This document shows positions 5,043 to 6,856 of a stretch of DNA of 6,856 nucleotides, piece by piece. The DNA is from JANNSW01 sp031431235 (GTDB taxonomy: Bacteria; Pseudomonadota; Alphaproteobacteria; Rhizobiales; Hyphomicrobiaceae), in assembly GCA_031431235.1 (NCBI GenBank), contig JANPDA010000391.1, positions 1 to 6,856 on the forward strand. The letters run 5' to 3'. The notes under the pieces were generated by a model that saw only the letters and a program-made list of their open reading frames with translations, had not been told where the DNA came from and searched no databases. Position 1 is the first letter of the stretch. Each line of letters opens with the position of its first letter. The position numbers were made by a program, and so were the translations under genes.

Positions 5043-5073
5043 TTTACGATTCACACGAGAAGCGAGAGAAGCC

Positions 5074-5844
5074 ATGGCAGAGCAGGTCGAGCTGAAAGCC
5101 ACGGCGCGTCCACGTGTCGGCAAGGGGGCCGCACGGGGCATGCGCAAGACGGGCCGCGTTCCCGCGGTCATCTATGGCGACAGCCAAGCGCCCGAGCCGA
5201 TCATCATGGACTACAAGGACCTGTTCAAGCCCTACCATTCGGGCCGGTTCCTGCAGACCGTCTACACGCTCGTCGTCGATGGCAAGAAGAGCCGTGTGAT
5301 CCCGCGCGACGTTCAGGTCGATCCGGTCATGGACTCCATGGTGCATGTGGATTTCCAACGCATCAGCAAGGACGGCCAGCTCCGGGTGGCGATCCCCGTG
5401 CAGTTCGTCAACGACGACAAGTCGCCCGGACTGAAGCGTGGTGGTGTGCTGAACGTGGTGCGCCACGAGATCGAGCTCTACTGCCCGGTCGATGCCATCC
5501 CCCATCATATCGAGGTGGATCTGGACGGGCTCGACATCGGCGCATCGATCCACATTTCGTCGGTGAAGCTGCCGCCCGACACCAAGGCCGTGATCCAGAG
5601 CCGCGACTTCACGGTCGCGACCATTGCTGGCGCCTCCTCCGCCTCGGCTGATGCCGCTGATGCGGCGGACGCGACCGCGGAAGGTGGTGCCGCTCCGGCT
5701 GCCGCAGCGGGCGATGCCAAGGCCGGCGCCGCACCTGCTGCCGCCGACGCCAAGGGTGGTGGTGGCAAGGACGCAGGCAAGGGCGCCGCCGCAAAGCCAG
5801 CGGCCGCCAAGCCCGCCGCTGCCAAGCCAGCAGCCAAGAAGTAG
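5074..5844 (+). CDS. rplY: Large ribosomal subunit protein bL25, Ctc form
   Basis: The 256-residue protein binds 5S rRNA in the 50S subunit. The N-terminal L25 domain shows the signature GKGAARGMRKTGRVPAVIYG (16-35) and HVDFQR (91-96). The C-terminal beta domain typical of the long Ctc form runs from about 100 to 182, with AIPV, LKRGGVLN and DGLDIGASIHI. After about residue 186 comes a roughly 70-residue low-complexity tail rich in Ala, Gly and Lys, closing with KPAAA-KPAAA-KPAA-KK, which resembles the basic repeats of histone H1-like proteins. Tails of this kind occur in alphaproteobacterial L25 but vary in length. The ATG is preceded by a purine-rich GCGAGAGAAG a few bases upstream. pth follows 53 bases later on the same strand, the usual alphaproteobacterial order. 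Confidence 0.95.
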   Translation: MAEQVELKATARPRVGKGAARGMRKTGRVPAVIYGDSQAPEPIIMDYKDLFKPYHSGRFLQTVYTLVVDGKKSRVIPRDVQVDPVMDSMVHVDFQRISKDGQLRVAIPVQFVNDDKSPGLKRGGVLNVVRHEIELYCPVDAIPHHIEVDLDGLDIGASIHISSVKLPPDTKAVIQSRDFTVATIAGASSASADAADAADATAEGGAAPAAAAGDAKAGAAPAAADAKGGGGKDAGKGAAAKPAAAKPAAAKPAAKK

Positions 5845-5852
5845 CACGGGCG

Positions 5853-5882
5853 AGCCGGCCGATGCCGGCTTCCCCTTCTTTG
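5853..5882 (+). terminator. Terminator-like hairpin between rplY and pth
   Basis: AGCCGGC-CGAT-GCCGGCT (5853-5870) is a perfect 7-bp stem with a tetraloop, starting 8 bases after the rplY stop and followed by TTCCCCTTCTTT. The T-tract is broken by cytosines, so termination is probably partial. This would lower pth and ychF expression relative to the abundant ribosomal protein. Confidence 0.55.
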
Positions 5883-5897
5883 GCAGCGTGACAGGCC

Positions 5898-6611
5898 ATG
5901 AAGCTGCTCGTCGGGCTCGGCAATCCGGGCGCAGGCTACTCCAGGCACCGGCACAATGTGGGCTACATGGCGCTCGAGGCGATCGCCGGCCGGCATCGGA
6001 TCGGACCCTGGAAGAAGCGTTTTCAGGGCTATGCTGCCGACGGCGAAATCGCGGGCATTCGCTGCCTGCTGTTGAAGCCGGACACTTACATGAACGACTC
6101 CGGCCGCGCGGTCGGCGAGGCTGCCCGGTTCCTGAAGATCGCGCTCGAGGACATCCTCGTCTTCCACGACGAGCTCGACCTTGCGCCCGGCAAGCTGAAG
6201 GCAAAGCTCGGCGGCGGCAACGCCGGTCACAATGGCCTGCGCTCGATCACGGCGCATCTGGGCAACGAGTACTGGCGCGTCAGGATCGGAATCGGGCACC
6301 CCGGCGTGAAGGAGCTGGTGCATCATTGGGTGCTGGGCGACTTCGCCAAGTCGGACGAAAGCTGGTTGCGGCCATTATTGGATGCGATCGCCGATGCGGT
6401 GCCCCACCTCGTATCGGGCGACGATGGGCGCTTCCTTTCGGAGGTCGCGCGCCTGCTCGCCCCGCCCAAGCAGAACAAGCCGCGCGAGCCCGCTCGCACC
6501 ATCGATGCACCCGCCGCTCCCTCGGCAGAGCCGCCGGCGGGAACCCGAGAGGCGGGAAGCGGAGCACTCGCCGAGCGCCTCAAGAATTGGCTGAACCGCG
6601 GCAAGAGCTGA
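5898..6611 (+). CDS. pth: Peptidyl-tRNA hydrolase
   Basis: The enzyme cleaves peptidyl-tRNA that drops off ribosomes, recycling tRNA in the cytoplasm. The start MKLLVGLGNPG is canonical. The catalytic and binding residues are all visible: Asn9, catalytic His19 (RHRHNVG), Met65-Asn66 (DTYMNDSG), Asp91 (FHDELDL) and His111-Asn112 (GHNGLRS). The core ends near residue 187. A further 50 residues, Pro/Ala-rich and ending in a short amphipathic LAERLKNWLNR, extend beyond the approximately 194-residue E. coli enzyme, as is common in alphaproteobacteria. The Shine-Dalgarno is weak (ACAGG, 4 bases before ATG). ychF starts 11 bases after the stop, so the two are probably co-transcribed. Confidence 0.97.
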   Translation: MKLLVGLGNPGAGYSRHRHNVGYMALEAIAGRHRIGPWKKRFQGYAADGEIAGIRCLLLKPDTYMNDSGRAVGEAARFLKIALEDILVFHDELDLAPGKLKAKLGGGNAGHNGLRSITAHLGNEYWRVRIGIGHPGVKELVHHWVLGDFAKSDESWLRPLLDAIADAVPHLVSGDDGRFLSEVARLLAPPKQNKPREPARTIDAPAAPSAEPPAGTREAGSGALAERLKNWLNRGKS

Positions 6612-6622
6612 TAGGCAGAACC

Positions 6623-6856
6623 ATGGGTTTCAAATGTGGCATCGTCGGCCTGCCGAATGTGGGCAAGTCGACCCTCTTCAATGCATTGACCGAAACTGCG
6701 GCGGCGGAAGCGGCGAACTACCCGTTCTGCACGATCGAGCCCAATGTCGGCGAGGTGCCGGTACCCGATCCTCGCCTCGACCACCTGGCGGCGATCGGCA
6801 AGTCGGCGCAGATCATCCCCACGCGCCTCACCTTCGTCGACATCGCCGGCCTCGTG
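6623..6856 (+). CDS. ychF: Ribosome-binding ATPase YchF (Obg-family), 5' part
   Basis: The first 78 codons are present and the gene runs off the right edge. The sequence begins MGFKCGIVGLPNVGKSTLFN, with the P-loop GLPNVGKST at 9-17. The switch region NYPFCTIEPN (32-41) and the G3 motif DIAGLV (73-78) follow, all in the order and spacing of YchF/OLA1 proteins. The family prefers ATP over GTP and binds the ribosome; its exact role is still debated. The ATG is preceded by TAGGCAGAACC, a weak Shine-Dalgarno. The pth-ychF pairing is widely conserved. Confidence 0.97.
   Translation, partial: MGFKCGIVGLPNVGKSTLFNALTETAAAEAANYPFCTIEPNVGEVPVPDPRLDHLAAIGKSAQIIPTRLTFVDIAGLV

Noticed and set aside
5044..6204. 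A 386-codon minus-strand open frame opposite rplY and pth (also 5505-6326)
   Set aside because: Both lie antisense to rplY and pth, which carry complete family signatures. The Ala/Gly-rich stretches come from the complement of the rplY tail.
1..6856. CRISPR array, tRNA, rRNA or phage attachment site
   Set aside because: No regularly spaced repeats, cloverleaf sequences or rRNA segments were seen on reading the window. Faint structures cannot be excluded without computation.

Overview
The window is GC-rich and strongly suggests an alphaproteobacterium. The evidence is the order rplY (L25/Ctc with a long Ala/Lys-rich tail), pth, ychF on the right, a rhizobial-looking copper nitrite reductase on the left, and remnants of peroxiredoxin-like and patatin/DUF3734 genes. 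The genus cannot be fixed from this sequence alone.

Layout. (1) Positions 1-255, plus strand: the end of one reading frame overlapping a 66-codon frame. Together they look like a single DUF302 domain split by a frameshift. (2) Positions 269-2353, minus strand: a nirK-nirV denitrification operon. nirK encodes a Tat-exported copper nitrite reductase with all copper ligands. nirV encodes a SUMF1-fold partner. Upstream of nirK is a perfect FNR/NNR-type box (TTGAT-N4-ATCAA) spaced for class II activation from a good -10. (3) About 2312-2664, minus strand: what looks like the decayed 5' part of a peroxiredoxin-like gene. It contains a three-armed palindrome and overlaps the nirK promoter. (4) Positions 2746-4125, minus strand: an intact flavin-dependent pyridine nucleotide-disulfide oxidoreductase of the MerA/RclA-like group, without the extra cysteines of true mercuric reductase. 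(5) Positions 4147-4965, minus strand: the C-terminal remnant of a patatin-like (DUF3734) phospholipase gene, interrupted by a 455-bp internally deleted ISAs1-family element. The element has 13/15 terminal inverted repeats and an exact 10-bp target duplication. (6) Positions 4944-6856, plus strand: the housekeeping genes rplY, pth and the 5' part of ychF, with a candidate promoter, a leader hairpin and an intergenic terminator-like hairpin.

How it fits together. The right side is conserved translation machinery. The left side is accessory, with oxygen/NO-responsive nitrite reduction beside a redox enzyme and several broken genes. The decayed DUF302, peroxiredoxin and patatin genes and the IS relic indicate that the chromosome next to rplY has been rearranged, and that nirKV may have arrived or been retained there. 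No CRISPR, tRNA or rRNA was seen. I did not find a wholly new system. The best new observations are the exactly delimited IS relic inserted in frame in the patatin remnant, and the nirK promoter lying within a decaying peroxiredoxin-like gene.
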